From: Maritalea mediterranea
GTDB taxonomy: Bacteria; Pseudomonadota; Alphaproteobacteria; Rhizobiales; Devosiaceae
Direction of reading: 5' to 3'
Assembly (NCBI RefSeq): GCF_021568695.1
Contig: NZ_JAKGTI010000003.1
Coordinates: 274,043-338,042, forward strand
Length of the DNA stretch: 64,000 nucleotides
The translations under genes and the position numbers were made by a program. Numbering within the stretch: the first letter of the stretch is position 1; each line of letters opens with the position of its first letter. The notes below the pieces were generated by a model, which searched no databases, had not been told where the DNA came from, and saw nothing but the letters and a program-made list of their open reading frames with translations. Positions 24,551 through 34,456 of the stretch are shown here, in pieces.

Positions 24551-25750
24551 CTATGCTTTCAGGGCTTCCACACCGGGCAAAGGCTTGCCCTCCATCCATT
24601 CGAGGAAGGCCCCACCAGCGGTGGAGACATAGGTGAAATCCTGCACCACACCTGCCTTGGCCAACGCGGCCACGGTGTCGCCGCCGCCAGCCACAGAAAC
24701 CAGCTTGCCTTGCTTGGTGCGCTCGGCCACATAGCGGGCAACCTCGATGGTGGCGTGGCCAAAGGGATCCAGTTCAAACGCGCCCAGCGGGCCGTTCCAG
24801 ATGACGGTTTTGGCTTCATCTATCGCGCCCTTGATGCGCTCAATGGATTTTTCGCCTGCATCCAAAATCATGCCTTCCTTGTCCATGGCCTCAAGGCCAT
24901 AGGTGCGGTGCGGGGCATTGGCTTCAAAGTGCCAGGCCACCACCCCATCGACGGGCAGGATAATGGCGCAGTTCTCGTCGGACGATTTGTCATAGATGCG
25001 GCGTGCCGTTTCGGCGAGGTCCTTTTCGCAAAGGGATTTGCCAATATCCACGCCTTCCGCGTGCAAGAAGGTGTTGGCCATGCCACCGCCAATCACCAAA
25101 CCTTCCACCTTGGTCAACAGATTTTCCAACAGGTCGAGCTTGGTGGAGACTTTGGCGCCGCCCACAATTGCCACTACCGGTTTTTTGGGATTGCCTAGAC
25201 CAGCTTGCAATGCAGACAATTCTGCTTCCATGGCGCGTCCGGCGCCCGAAGGCAGCTTGCGCGCCAGCGCTTCGGTGGAGGCATGGGCGCGGTGGGCGGA
25301 TGAAAAGGCGTCGTTCAAGTAAATATCGCCCAGGCTCGCCATGCGCTTGGCCAATTCGAGGTCATTTTCCTCTTCGCCCGGATGGAAGCGCGTATTTTCC
25401 ATCACATAGATGGTGCCGGCCGCGCCCTTGGCGATTTGCTCTTTGGCCGCGCTGACATCCGTCCAGTCTGTGTCCACAAATTCAACGGGTTGACCAAAGG
25501 CTTTCTGGATGGCGGGCACCACCACGCTCAACGACATGCCCTTATTGACCTGGCCCTTGGGGCGGCCAAAATGTGAGAGCAGGATTGGCGTGCCGCCTTG
25601 TTCAATAATGTAAGACATGGTGGGGGCCAGCCGCTCGATGCGGGTGCTGTCGGTCACCTCGCCATTGGCTACAGGTACATTCAAATCCACCCGCACCAGC
25701 ACTTTTTTGCCGTTAAAGTCGAAATCTTCGAGTTTTTTAAAATCGGTCAT
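24551..25750 (-). CDS. pgk: Phosphoglycerate kinase
   Basis: A 399-residue enzyme, ATP + 3-phosphoglycerate to ADP + 1,3-bisphosphoglycerate. Signature sequences: [11 protein letters not shown] near the N terminus, the RFHPGEE segment, the central hinge [22 protein letters not shown], and the C-terminal [12 protein letters not shown] nucleotide loop. The ATG at 25750 follows GGGAAA; an ATG at 25762 lacks a site. It is downstream of gap with a terminator in the 98-bp gap, so its expression may be partly independent. Confidence 0.97.
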   Translation of the reverse strand: MTDFKKLEDFDFNGKKVLVRVDLNVPVANGEVTDSTRIERLAPTMSYIIEQGGTPILLSHFGRPKGQVNKGMSLSVVVPAIQKAFGQPVEFVDTDWTDVSAAKEQIAKGAAGTIYVMENTRFHPGEEENDLELAKRMASLGDIYLNDAFSSAHRAHASTEALARKLPSGAGRAMEAELSALQAGLGNPKKPVVAIVGGAKVSTKLDLLENLLTKVEGLVIGGGMANTFLHAEGVDIGKSLCEKDLAETARRIYDKSSDENCAIILPVDGVVAWHFEANAPHRTYGLEAMDKEGMILDAGEKSIERIKGAIDEAKTVIWNGPLGAFELDPFGHATIEVARYVAERTKQGKLVSVAGGGDTVAALAKAGVVQDFTYVSTAGGAFLEWMEGKPLPGVEALKA

Positions 25751-25795
25751 TTTGTTTCCCATTGAATAAGGGCCAAATCACTTCTGATTGTAGCT

Positions 25796-25823
25796 AAAAA
25801 GAAGGGGCCCCAAAAGAGCCCCT
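25796..25823 (-). terminator. Terminator between gap and pgk
   Basis: Arms AGGGGC/GCCCCT with a 9-nt loop. The minus strand runs into CTTCTTTTTA. Confidence 0.75.
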
Positions 25824-25848
25824 CCGAAATAAGCAATGCTGATGATGA

Positions 25849-26856
25849 TTAAATGGTCTTTGCGATCGCCACCGCCATGTCGGACATGCGGTTGGAGAAG
25901 CCCCATTCATTGTCATACCAGCTCATCACAGACACCAGATTGCCGTCCATCACTTTGGTCTGTTGAGACGCAAAGCTGGAAGAGGCGGGGTCGTGGTTGA
26001 AGTCGATGGAGACTTTAGATTCCGGATCATAATCCAGCACGCCCTTCAGCTCGCCATTGGCAGCGGCTTTCACGATCTCGTTCACTTCGTCGGCTGTGGT
26101 TTCGCGTGAGGCAATGAATTTCAAATCCACAACTGAAACGTTTGGTGTCGGTACACGCACGGACATGCCGTCCAACTTGCCATTCAGTTCAGGCAACACA
26201 AGGCCAACAGCTTTTGCTGCACCGGTTGAAGTTGGAATCATGGACATCGCGGCTGCGCGGGCACGATACAAATCCTTGTGCATTGTGTCCAAAGTCGGCT
26301 GGTCACCAGTATAGGAGTGGATTGTGGTCATCATGCCTTTTTCAATGCCCACTTTTTCGTGCAGCACTTTGGCCAATGGGGCCAGGCAGTTGGTGGTGCA
26401 AGAGGCGTTTGAAATCACTTTATGGTCAGCTGTGATTTTGTCGTGGTTCACGCCATAAACGGCCGTGATGTCTGCATCTGCGCCAGGTGCAGAGATCAGA
26501 ACACGCTTGGCCCCAGCTTCCAAGTGCATCGCGGCTTTGTCACGGGCGGTGAAAATGCCGGTACATTCCATGGCAATGTCGATATCCAGTTCGCCCCAAG
26601 GCAGTTCTTTAGGGTCGCGGATGGCGTAGACTTTCATCGGGCCACGGCAAACATCAATTGTGTCGCCATCCACTTTGACTTCACCGGGGAATTTGCCGTG
26701 CACGCTGTCATAGCGGATCAAGTGGGCGTTGGTTTCCACCGGTCCCAAATCGTTGATCGCCACCACTTCGATATCGGTGCGTCCAGACTCGATGATCGCG
26801 CGCAAGACGTTGCGGCCGATGCGACCAAAACCATTAATTGCAACCCGTACTGCCAT
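25849..26856 (-). CDS. gap: Glyceraldehyde-3-phosphate dehydrogenase
   Basis: A 335-residue type I GAPDH. NAD-binding [11 protein letters not shown] at 8-18, catalytic Cys153 in [13 protein letters not shown], and the C-terminal [13 protein letters not shown]. It oxidises glyceraldehyde-3-phosphate to 1,3-bisphosphoglycerate with NAD+. It lies 41 bp after tkt and is likely cotranscribed with it; the ATG has GGAG upstream. Confidence 0.98.
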   Translation of the reverse strand: MAVRVAINGFGRIGRNVLRAIIESGRTDIEVVAINDLGPVETNAHLIRYDSVHGKFPGEVKVDGDTIDVCRGPMKVYAIRDPKELPWGELDIDIAMECTGIFTARDKAAMHLEAGAKRVLISAPGADADITAVYGVNHDKITADHKVISNASCTTNCLAPLAKVLHEKVGIEKGMMTTIHSYTGDQPTLDTMHKDLYRARAAAMSMIPTSTGAAKAVGLVLPELNGKLDGMSVRVPTPNVSVVDLKFIASRETTADEVNEIVKAAANGELKGVLDYDPESKVSIDFNHDPASSSFASQQTKVMDGNLVSVMSWYDNEWGFSNRMSDMAVAIAKTI

Positions 26857-26897
26857 TTTTGTTCTCCAAATGCGAGGGAAGGAAATTTTTGCGTTAA

Positions 26898-28877
26898 TTA
26901 CAGTTGGGACAAGGCTGCATCAACCACGACTTTGGCCGTAATACCAAAGTGTTCAAACAGTTGATCGCCCGGGGCACTGGCCCCAAATGAGTCCATGCCG
27001 ACAAATTTACCGGTAGGGCCCAAGAATTTCTGCCAGCTCATCTCGATGCCGGCTTCAACCGCCACGCGGGCCTTGGCATTGCCAAAGATTTGAGCCTTGT
27101 AATCATTTGATTGCTGCTCAAACAATTCTATGGATGGTACAGACACAACGCGGACGCTGACCTTCTTGTTTTCCAGCTCTTTGGCGGCATCCATGGCCAC
27201 GGAAACCTCCGAACCGGAGGCAAACAACACCACATCGGCATCTTCATTGCCCTTAAGCACGTAAGCGCCTTTGGCACAGCGGTTTTCCGAATTGAACTCG
27301 GTGCGCACAGCCGGAACGCCCTGACGGGTCAGAGACAAGATGGATGGCTTGTCTTTTTGCTTTAGCGACAGTTCCCAGCATTCCAACGTTTCTGTGGCGT
27401 CCGCCGGGCGGAACACAGTGAGGTTTGGAATGGCGCGCAGCGCAGTCAAATGTTCAACCGGCTGGTGGGTCGGGCCATCTTCGCCCAGGCCGATGGAATC
27501 GTGGGTCATCACGAAGATGGAGCGAATGCCCATCAAGGCCGCCAAGCGGATGGACGGACGGCAATAGTCGGTGAACACCATAAAGGTGCCGCCGTAAGGG
27601 ATCAGGCCGCCATGTAGCGCAATGCCGTTCATGGCCGCTGCCATGCCGTGCTCACGAATCCCGTAATACACATAATTGCCGGAACGGTCGTCGGCTGTGA
27701 AAATGCCTTGTTCACCAGACTTGGTGTTGTTGGAGCCAGTCAAATCGGCAGAGCCGCCAAACATTTCCGGCATAATGCCATTGATCACCTCGAGCGCCTT
27801 GTTGGAGGCAACACGGGTCGCGATCTTTGGCTTTTCGTCGGCCAGCTGATGCTTGAATTTCTTGATGTCGGCTGCAAAGCTGGAGGGAAGCTCACCGCTC
27901 AGACGACGTTCAAATTCAGCGCGGGTGTCGGCGTCTTTTTCGGCCAAACGCTCTTCCCATGCCGTGCGGTGCTTGGTGGAGCGACAACCCGCCAAGCGCC
28001 ACGCGTCCAACACCTCTTCCGGAATTTCGAATGGCGGGTGATCCCAGCCGAGGGCTGCGCGGGCACCGGCAATTTCCTCATCGCCCAACGGCGCACCGTG
28101 GGCGGCAGATGTGCCTGCCTTGGTGGGGGCGCCAAAACCGATAACGGTTTTTGCCGCGATCATGGTGGGCTTGTCAGATTTCTGCGCTTCGAGGATGGCT
28201 TTTTCCACCGCATCTTCGTCGTGGCCATCCACCGCAATGGTGTGCCAGCCGGCGGCGCGGAAGCGGGCATGCTGGTCAGTTGAGTCAGAAAGAGAGACTT
28301 TGCCATCGATGGTGATGTCGTTGTCGTCCCAGATCACGATCAGCTTTTTCAGCTTTAGGTGACCGGCAAGGCCAATCGCTTCCTGGCTGATGCCTTCCAT
28401 CAGGCAGCCGTCGCCAGCAATTACATAGGTGTAGTGGTCGACCAAATCTTCACCAAAGTCGGCGGCCATTTTGGCTTCGGCCATTGCCATGCCGACGGCA
28501 TTGGAAATGCCTTGCCCCAGTGGGCCGGTGGTGGTTTCGATACCTGTCGCGTGGCCATATTCTGGGTGACCTGCCGTTTTTGACCCCAACTGACGGAAAT
28601 TTTTGATTTCGTCCATGGTCATATCTTCATAGCCCAGCAGGTGCAGGCACGAGTAAAGCAGCATGGAGCCGTGACCGGCGGAAAGCACAAAACGGTCCCT
28701 ATCGGCCCAGTTTGGCGCTTTGGGATCAAATTTCATGATTTTGGTGAACAAAACCGTCGCAATGTCGGCAGCGCCCATCGGCATACCCGGATGCCCGATA
28801 TTGGCTTTTTGCACCGCGTCCATAGAAAGTGCGCGAATTGCGTTGGCCATTGCGCTTGTTTTGGCTAGATCAGTCAT
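26898..28877 (-). CDS. tkt: Transketolase
   Basis: A 659-residue thiamine-diphosphate enzyme of the pentose phosphate pathway. N-terminal domain with [13 protein letters not shown] and the diphosphate/Mg motif [15 protein letters not shown]; the middle pyrimidine domain with [19 protein letters not shown]; and a C-terminal domain with the FASGSEV loop. It transfers two-carbon units between sugar phosphates. First gene of the tkt-gap(-pgk) set. Confidence 0.97.
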   Translation of the reverse strand: MTDLAKTSAMANAIRALSMDAVQKANIGHPGMPMGAADIATVLFTKIMKFDPKAPNWADRDRFVLSAGHGSMLLYSCLHLLGYEDMTMDEIKNFRQLGSKTAGHPEYGHATGIETTTGPLGQGISNAVGMAMAEAKMAADFGEDLVDHYTYVIAGDGCLMEGISQEAIGLAGHLKLKKLIVIWDDNDITIDGKVSLSDSTDQHARFRAAGWHTIAVDGHDEDAVEKAILEAQKSDKPTMIAAKTVIGFGAPTKAGTSAAHGAPLGDEEIAGARAALGWDHPPFEIPEEVLDAWRLAGCRSTKHRTAWEERLAEKDADTRAEFERRLSGELPSSFAADIKKFKHQLADEKPKIATRVASNKALEVINGIMPEMFGGSADLTGSNNTKSGEQGIFTADDRSGNYVYYGIREHGMAAAMNGIALHGGLIPYGGTFMVFTDYCRPSIRLAALMGIRSIFVMTHDSIGLGEDGPTHQPVEHLTALRAIPNLTVFRPADATETLECWELSLKQKDKPSILSLTRQGVPAVRTEFNSENRCAKGAYVLKGNEDADVVLFASGSEVSVAMDAAKELENKKVSVRVVSVPSIELFEQQSNDYKAQIFGNAKARVAVEAGIEMSWQKFLGPTGKFVGMDSFGASAPGDQLFEHFGITAKVVVDAALSQL

Positions 28878-29096
28878 TTAAATGCTGCCCCGGTTAAATC
28901 TGTTGCGTAAGCAAGAAATATTTTGGCGCACTCATAGCAGCTACACCTTTTGAGTCAATTCCCCCAATTTCGCCAAACTTGTTGTACAAAGCTAGGCGAA
29001 TATGGTCTTTTAGGTGAGCTTTTAGCTATACATCTATGAGAATCAAAATAAAGTTCGGCGTATGTAGCCATACTTACGCTTTGATGTTGGACGATT

Positions 29097-29384
29097 ATGG
29101 GCGAACAAAAATATTCGATTGAAGACGCAAATCGGCGCCTCGACAAGGCGTTGGACCGCTTGGAGCGCTTGGCGCATCGGGCTCGGTCCAAGGTGATCGA
29201 TGCGAGTAAGATCGAGCATCAAGTGCAAAATCTGGCAACCGATCGATCACGTCTGGCCAACGAACTGGATCAAACGCGCGCCTATGCCCGCACAGTTGAA
29301 CAATCCGCAAAGGATGTTTCAAAACGGATAATGCGTGCCATGGAAAAGGTGCAAGTGGCCCTAAATGGGGAAGACGAAGCGTAA
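29097..29384 (+). CDS. DUF4164 coiled-coil protein
   Basis: A 95-residue, almost wholly helical protein of the alphaproteobacterial DUF4164 family (IEDANRRLDKALDRLERL and the TDRSRLANELD heptads). It sits directly before zapA with 12 bp between, an arrangement suggestive of a cell-division role such as a Z-ring accessory factor. The function has not been established as far as I know. It is divergent from tkt across a 219-bp gap in which I see nothing specific. Confidence 0.85.
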   Translation: MGEQKYSIEDANRRLDKALDRLERLAHRARSKVIDASKIEHQVQNLATDRSRLANELDQTRAYARTVEQSAKDVSKRIMRAMEKVQVALNGEDEA

Positions 29385-29396
29385 CAGGATCTTTTT

Positions 29397-29777
29397 ATGG
29401 CGGACATACAGGTTGAAATTGACGGGCGCAAATATCGCATGGCGTGTGAAGATGGCCAGGAAGGCCATGTGCGGGCTTTGGCGGATCGGTTTTCAGCCTA
29501 TGTGGAAGCCCTTAAATCAGAATTTGGCCAGGCAGGGGATGTGCGGCTCACCGTCATGGCGGCGCTCACCGTGATGGATGATATGAAAGCGCTTGAAGAT
29601 GAACTGCAAGATGCACGCGGCGCTTTGGAAAAACTTTCGTCCAAATGCAACAATCTGATCAGTGATCGCGACCAGTTGGAGGCAAATTTCGCCAATCAGG
29701 TGGTGATGATAGCGGAGCGTGTGGAAACCCTTGCGAAACAGCTGGAGCTGGACGCCGAAGAAGAGATGCAAAATTAG
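29397..29777 (+). CDS. zapA: Cell division protein ZapA
   Basis: A 126-residue FtsZ-ring-bundling protein. The N-terminal domain (VEIDGRKYRMACEDGQEGHVRALADRF, quoted in part: EGHVRALADRF) is typical, followed by the dimer helix (VMAALTVMDDMKALEDEL) and a C-terminal coiled coil. AGGA lies 9 nt before the ATG. Followed by 6S RNA and the cyclo-ligase gene, the conserved proteobacterial arrangement. Confidence 0.93.
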   Translation: MADIQVEIDGRKYRMACEDGQEGHVRALADRFSAYVEALKSEFGQAGDVRLTVMAALTVMDDMKALEDELQDARGALEKLSSKCNNLISDRDQLEANFANQVVMIAERVETLAKQLELDAEEEMQN

Positions 29778-29821
29778 CCGAAATTTGGGGTTTCGTTTTG
29801 CCTTTGTCTTCACTATATCTA

Positions 29822-29975
29822 ACCCGCTGCCCGGTTCGTGCCGGAAATAAGCATCCACGGGGCCTTACCGATCCTTAAGGGAGCTGTCACTGATTAGGCT
29901 CGTGGGCTTTTTCATCACGGCGCCCACCTACTATTGTAGGTTCCAGGATCTAAATTTCCGACGGCCAGGGCGGCA
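29822..29975 (+). ncRNA. ssrS: 6S RNA
   Basis: Located between zapA and the formyltetrahydrofolate cyclo-ligase gene, the usual place of 6S RNA. The ends can pair to close the molecule (CGCTGCCCGG at 29825 with CCAGGGCGGC at 29965), leaving a long rod with an open central part. A TATATC -10-like element at 29814-29819 fits a start near 29822. About 150 nt. 6S RNA binds the sigma70 holoenzyme and down-regulates growth-phase promoters. Ends are estimates. Confidence 0.8.
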
Positions 29976-29999
29976 ATTTCATTTTTGAGGGCGGGTAAG

Positions 30000-30602
30000 T
30001 TGACCGACACCACATTGGAACAGCAAGACGCGATTGATGCGGTAAAGGCGCAAATGCGCAAAGAGGCGCATGCGCGCCGCGCCAGCCTTTCGGATACCTA
30101 TCGCAAAGAGGCGGCCAAAGCCGCAGCAGAAACCTTTATCGCCGCGGTGCCGGTGCCTTATGCCCAGACCATTTCCATTTATTGGGCCATTCGCGACGAG
30201 CTGGATTGCACGCCCTTGCTCACCCACTTTATGGATGATGGACATCGGGTTTGCCTGCCGGTGGTGATGGGGCGCGATCTGCCGCTGGAAATGCGGCTCT
30301 GGGCGCCCACCGATCCGCTCGTGCCCAACGGGTTCAACACCATGGCGCCACCCGCCGGCGCCGAAACCGTGGTGCCCGATATTGTGGTGACGCCGCTTCT
30401 TGGCTTTGATGGCACGGGCACGCGTTTGGGTTATGGGGGCGGATATTATGATCGCAGCCTTGCATCCTGGCCGCAAAAACCCTTATTGGTGGGCTACGCC
30501 TTTGGCGTGCAGGAATTTGACCATTTGCCGCGTGACACGCATGATGTGCCCTTGGATATGGTGGTCACGGAAAATGGAGTAAGGCGGTTTTCCGAGGGCT
30601 AG
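30000..30602 (+). CDS. 5-formyltetrahydrofolate cyclo-ligase
   Basis: A 200-residue enzyme converting 5-formyl-THF and ATP to 5,10-methenyl-THF. Visible: an N-terminal basic helix (AQMRKEAHARRASLS), the folate-site region, the VVTPLLGFDGTGTRLGYGGGYYDR phosphate loop (quoted in part: GTRLGYGGGYYDR) and the C-terminal PRDTHDVPLDMVVTE. The TTG at 30000 follows GAGGGCGGG; a TTG at 29985 is also open. In enteric bacteria the gene lies downstream of 6S RNA on one transcript and may be so here. Confidence 0.94.
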   Translation: MTDTTLEQQDAIDAVKAQMRKEAHARRASLSDTYRKEAAKAAAETFIAAVPVPYAQTISIYWAIRDELDCTPLLTHFMDDGHRVCLPVVMGRDLPLEMRLWAPTDPLVPNGFNTMAPPAGAETVVPDIVVTPLLGFDGTGTRLGYGGGYYDRSLASWPQKPLLVGYAFGVQEFDHLPRDTHDVPLDMVVTENGVRRFSEG

Positions 30603-30631
30603 GCCCCGGCCGCACAGCAGGGCGCGTTTAT

Positions 30632-31450
30632 ATGCGGATTTTGTTTTTGGGCGATGTGATGGGCCGGGCGGGCCGACGGGCAGTTGTTGATTATCTGCCC
30701 GACATCAAGCAGCGCTATCGGTTCGACTTTGTTATCGTCAATGGGGAAAATGCGTCGCACGGGCGCGGGCTGACCGAAAAGCATTTTGAATGCTTGCTGG
30801 ATGCGGGCGCCGATATGGTCACCCTGGGCGATCATGCCTTCGACCAGCGCGAAACCTTTGGCGTGATCGCCCGCGACAATCGCCTGCTGCGCCCGATCAA
30901 TATGAGTGATGCGGCACCGGGCCGCGGGGCCATGCTCTATGATGCGCCCAATGGCCAGCGCGTGCTGGTGATCAATGCGCTGGGGCGGGTGTTTATGAAC
31001 CCGATTGAAGATCCCTTTTTTGCGGTTGAAAAAGCCATTGCCGACTGCCCGCTGGGCGAAGTGGCGGATGCCATCATTTTGGATTTTCACGCGGAAGCCA
31101 CTTCAGAAATGCAGGCCATGGGCCAATTTCTGGATGGCCGTGCCAGCCTGGTCGTGGGCACCCATACCCATATTCCAACCGCCGATCATCGTGTGTTGAA
31201 AGGCGGTACAGGGCTGATGAGCGATGCGGGCATGTGCGGCGATTATGACAGCGTGATCGGTATGGACGCCGAAGAGCCGGTCAACCGGTTTCTCACCGGC
31301 CTCACCCGCGAACGCTTTACCCCGGCAGAGGGCAGCCCGAGCCTTTGCGGCGTTGCCATTGAAGCTGACAATCGCACAGGTCTTTGTACCTCCATCCAGC
31401 CTTTGCGGGTGGGCGGCTCAATCGGCCAGGCGCTGCCGGACTTTGATTAG
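30632..31450 (+). CDS. TIGR00282-family metallophosphoesterase (YmdB-like)
   Basis: A 272-residue binuclear-metal phosphodiesterase. The family start RILFLGDVMGRAGR holds the first metal Asp; NGENASHGRGL, GDHAFDQ and VGTHTHIPTAD supply further ligands. Bacillus YmdB hydrolyses 2',3'-cAMP and affects sporulation and biofilm choice; the role in alphaproteobacteria is not known. It follows the cyclo-ligase by 29 bp and is probably cotranscribed. Confidence 0.92.
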   Translation: MRILFLGDVMGRAGRRAVVDYLPDIKQRYRFDFVIVNGENASHGRGLTEKHFECLLDAGADMVTLGDHAFDQRETFGVIARDNRLLRPINMSDAAPGRGAMLYDAPNGQRVLVINALGRVFMNPIEDPFFAVEKAIADCPLGEVADAIILDFHAEATSEMQAMGQFLDGRASLVVGTHTHIPTADHRVLKGGTGLMSDAGMCGDYDSVIGMDAEEPVNRFLTGLTRERFTPAEGSPSLCGVAIEADNRTGLCTSIQPLRVGGSIGQALPDFD

Positions 31451-31519
31451 GTCCAAAAATCAGATTGGATTTTTGAAAGAGTTAACCAAGACTAACTATC
31501 TTACCGGGCTTGCCCGCGT

Positions 31520-31623
31520 AATCCATTTCATGTTTCCCCGATGCACTGCAGGTGAAAGAACGTACGATCTTACCGCGTCGCTCAAGTGAAATGGATTGCA
31601 AGATCAAGTCTTGCAATGACGGT
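31520..31623. repeat. Composite intergenic repeat, copy c
   Basis: AATCCATTTCA (31520-31530) and TGAAATGGATT (31587-31597) are perfect inverted repeats. The right one runs into ATTGCAAGA-TCAAG-TCTTGCAAT followed by GACGG, the same palindrome as copy a with one compensated change. The sequence between shows no gene. Confidence 0.7.
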
Positions 31624-31701
31624 GGTGAGTTTGGTTAGGGGAGAGCTAATCTTACGTACGCTTCTCAATTTGATAGTCACCCTGCTTTTACCTCTGGCGC
31701 A

Positions 31702-31726
31702 TTCCCGGCCTTGAGCCGGGATCAAG
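31702..31726. repeat. Palindromic intergenic repeat, copy d
   Basis: CCCGGC, spacer CTTGA, GCCGGG, then ATCAAG: the short form of the same CTTGA-spaced palindrome family. The whole 31451-31796 gap contains only these repeats. Confidence 0.65.
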
Positions 31727-31796
31727 TCGGATTTAGCTTGCCTAAGATCAGAATGCGTGGCGAACGCCACTTTTTGTTCGGGACGGCGTCAAGCGG

Positions 31797-32363
31797 CTAA
31801 ACGCGATCCACCAAATCCTGCAGGGTTTTGCCCAACAGTCGGACCATATCTTCAGTCCCTCCGGTACTGGTGGTTTGCACATCCACAACGCGGTTTAACA
31901 GATCGTAGCCCGCCAGTTGGGTGACAATCAAGCTGGCGCGTTCGTGCGCGGTATTACCGTTAAGGCGCAAGGCCAAGGGTTTGATGATCTGGTCTTCAAC
32001 CGTCTGGCGCAGCAGGGGGATCGCTTCTTTGCTGGTGGAGGCGCGTAACAGGGCAACCAGCGGATCAAATTCTTTTTCACCGGTCTTGGCCGCAAACATA
32101 TTGGCCACACGTTGACCAAAATCCGCCATATCCCCCGCCAACAAAAACTCAATATTCAGCTCAGGCAGGATGGCTTTTTTGAACAAACCTTCCTTGGAGC
32201 CGAAATAGCGATTGATCAGGGCCACATTCACATTGGCCCGATCGGCCATCTCGCGCGTACCGGCTGCATCATAGCCTTTTTCGAAAAAGGTCTGGCGGGC
32301 GGCGTCCAGAATGGCTTGTTGGGTCTTTTCGGCATTGCGGCGCTTTGGCGTGGCAGGGGGCAT
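31797..32363 (-). CDS. TetR-family regulator
   Basis: A 188-residue regulator. The N-terminal HTH is clear (QAILDAARQTFFEKGYDAAG, TREMADRANVNVALINRYFG, then SKEGLFKKAI); the C-terminal ligand domain is less conserved and the ligand unknown. It is divergent from the dihydroflavonol reductase-like gene and a symmetric site lies in the gap, so it probably represses both itself and that gene. Confidence 0.92.
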   Translation of the reverse strand: MPPATPKRRNAEKTQQAILDAARQTFFEKGYDAAGTREMADRANVNVALINRYFGSKEGLFKKAILPELNIEFLLAGDMADFGQRVANMFAAKTGEKEFDPLVALLRASTSKEAIPLLRQTVEDQIIKPLALRLNGNTAHERASLIVTQLAGYDLLNRVVDVQTTSTGGTEDMVRLLGKTLQDLVDRV

Positions 32364-32372
32364 GATAAGTAA

Positions 32373-32409
32373 TCAACTGTTGACTTATATAGATTCACTG
32401 CTTAAGTAT
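32373..32409 (+). promoter_or_regulatory. Promoter with overlapping TetR operator candidate
   Basis: TCAACTGTTGA (32373-32383) is an exact odd palindrome overlapping a -35 TTGACT (32380-32385); TAAGTA (32403) follows after 17 bp. It drives the reductase gene at 32458. Confidence 0.5.
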
Positions 32410-32457
32410 ACACCTGATTACAAATTTGACCAGAGGCGAAGCCGAACGGAGATGAAC

Positions 32458-33534
32458 ATGTCCCAATCTATACCTGATTATTCCTCGAAAGCCCCTGTTT
32501 TGGTGACCGGGGCCACCGGCTATCTGGCTGGATGGATCGTGAAACGCCTGTTGGAAGAGGGCAAAACGGTGCATGCCGCTGTGCGCGACCCGAACAACAG
32601 CCAAAAGATCGCCCATCTGGATAAGATGGCGGCTGATTTGCCCGGTGAGATCAAATATTTCAAAGCCGATTTGTTGGACGAAGGCAGTTTTGATGCGGCG
32701 ATGGCCGGGTGCGATGTGGTGATGCACACGGCCTCGCCATTCACGTCGGATGTGAAAGATCCGCAAAAAGATCTGGTGGATCCGGCGGTTAAAGGCACCC
32801 GCAATGTACTGCAATCGGCCAACCGCACCGACAGTGTGAAACGTGTGGTGGTCACCAGCTCCTGCGCCGCCATTTATGGCGATGCTGTGGATGTGGCGAA
32901 ATCGTCAGGGAGCAAATTGACTGAGAAGGATTGGAACACCACTTCACGGCTCGACCATCAGGCTTATTCCTTTTCCAAAGTGGAGGCGGAAAAGGCGGCC
33001 TGGGAAATGGAGAAGGCGCAAGATCGGTGGCAGTTAGTGACCATCAATCCATCCTTTATCATCGGGCCAGGTACCGCGGAAACGCAAACATCTGAGAGCT
33101 TTAATTTGGTGAAGCAGGCAGGCGATGGCACCTTCAAAATGGGTGTGCCGAAAATGGAAATCGGTATGGTGGATGTGCGCGACGTGGCAGAAGCCCATTT
33201 GCGGGCCGGTTTTATTGACGAGGCCGCAGGGCGCCATATTGTGTCGAAAGAAACAAGAGATTTTCTCTATATTTGCCAAGTGCTGCGCGACAAATTTGGC
33301 GAACACTATCCCTTTGCCAAGGGCTATTTGCCCAAGTGGTTGGTGTGGTTGATTGGCCCAATGGCCAACAAAGCGCTGACGCGGGAAATGGTGGCCAAAA
33401 ATGTGGATCACCCTTGGGCCGCCGACAACAGCAAATCGAAAGAAGCGCTTGGGCTGACCTATCGGCCGCTGGAACCGGCACTCGAAGACATGTTCCAGCA
33501 ATTGCTGAATAATGGGGCTGTTGCCAGGAAGTAA
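32458..33534 (+). CDS. NAD-dependent epimerase/dihydroflavonol-4-reductase-like protein
   Basis: A 358-residue extended short-chain dehydrogenase. The Rossmann motif VLVTGATGYLAGWIVKRL is near the N terminus, the DLLDEGSF and HTASPF segments follow, VTSSCAAIYGD carries the Ser, and AYSFSKVEAEKA the Tyr-x-x-x-Lys-like pair (YSFSK). It reduces a carbonyl substrate that cannot be named. The ATG at 32458 is preferred over 32452 because GGAG is 6 nt upstream of it. Confidence 0.9.
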   Translation: MSQSIPDYSSKAPVLVTGATGYLAGWIVKRLLEEGKTVHAAVRDPNNSQKIAHLDKMAADLPGEIKYFKADLLDEGSFDAAMAGCDVVMHTASPFTSDVKDPQKDLVDPAVKGTRNVLQSANRTDSVKRVVVTSSCAAIYGDAVDVAKSSGSKLTEKDWNTTSRLDHQAYSFSKVEAEKAAWEMEKAQDRWQLVTINPSFIIGPGTAETQTSESFNLVKQAGDGTFKMGVPKMEIGMVDVRDVAEAHLRAGFIDEAAGRHIVSKETRDFLYICQVLRDKFGEHYPFAKGYLPKWLVWLIGPMANKALTREMVAKNVDHPWAADNSKSKEALGLTYRPLEPALEDMFQQLLNNGAVARK

Positions 33535-33678
33535 GATTGGTTCACACGTCAGGATGAATGCAGATTGGGTAGAGCTGCATCGGGGCACGAAAAGTGGATC
33601 GCAAGGCTTTATTTTCGCTGCGTCCCGCCATATAAGGAGCCAAACTCACTCATTCATCAAAAGGATGTCCGTAAGACC

Positions 33679-34428
33679 ATGGCAGGCCATTCCAAGTTTA
33701 AAAACATTATGCACCGCAAGGGCCGTCAAGATAAGGCGCGCTCGAAGCAGTTTTCAAAACTGTCGAAAGAGATCACGGTTGCCGCTAAAATGGGCATGCC
33801 GGATCCAGAAATGAATCCACGTTTGCGCCTTGCCGTTCAAAATGCCAAGGCCCAGTCGATGCCCAAAGACAATATCGAACGGGCCATTAAAAAGGCGATT
33901 GGCGGCGACGCGGAAACATATGATGAAATCCGGTATGAGGGTTATGGCCCGGGCGGCGTGGCCGTGATCGTTGAAGCTTTGACCGACAACCGCAACCGCT
34001 CGGCAGCCAATGTGCGCGCGATTTTTTCCAAAAATGGTGGCGCATTGGGCGAAACCGGTTCTGTTGGGTTTATGTTTGATCGCATGGGCGAAATCACATA
34101 CCCGGCTGAAGTTGGCGACGCAGACACCGTGATGGAGGCCGCGATTGAAGCGGGTGCCGATGATGTGGAATCAAGCGAAGATGGCCACATCATTTATTGC
34201 GTGTTTGAGGATTTGAACGACGTGTCCACGGCGTTGGAAGAGAGCCTTGGGGAACCCAAATCGGTGAACCCGATCTGGAAGCCGCAAAATCTGACACCGA
34301 TCGATGCGGAAAAGGGTGCGACATTATTTAAGTTGATGGAAGCGCTCGAAGATGATGATGATGTTCAGAACATCTACGTCAATTACGATATGTCTGATGA
34401 AGATATGGCGAAATTGTCGGAAGAGTAA
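33679..34428 (+). CDS. yebC: YebC/PmpR-family protein
   Basis: A 249-residue protein starting [18 protein letters not shown], the family hallmark, with [15 protein letters not shown] and [20 protein letters not shown]. YebC proteins were named as transcription regulators; more recently they have been linked to translation of difficult (polyproline) stretches, which is of note with efp in the same window. The start at 33679 is fixed by the N-terminal motif. Confidence 0.96.
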   Translation: MAGHSKFKNIMHRKGRQDKARSKQFSKLSKEITVAAKMGMPDPEMNPRLRLAVQNAKAQSMPKDNIERAIKKAIGGDAETYDEIRYEGYGPGGVAVIVEALTDNRNRSAANVRAIFSKNGGALGETGSVGFMFDRMGEITYPAEVGDADTVMEAAIEAGADDVESSEDGHIIYCVFEDLNDVSTALEESLGEPKSVNPIWKPQNLTPIDAEKGATLFKLMEALEDDDDVQNIYVNYDMSDEDMAKLSEE

Positions 34429-34456
34429 CTGACACTTATCAAAGATCGGGCGAACC

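Noticed and set aside
31582-31770. 62-residue minus-strand frame in the repeat gap
   Set aside because: Lies across the repeats c and d; no ribosome site, repeat-derived residues.
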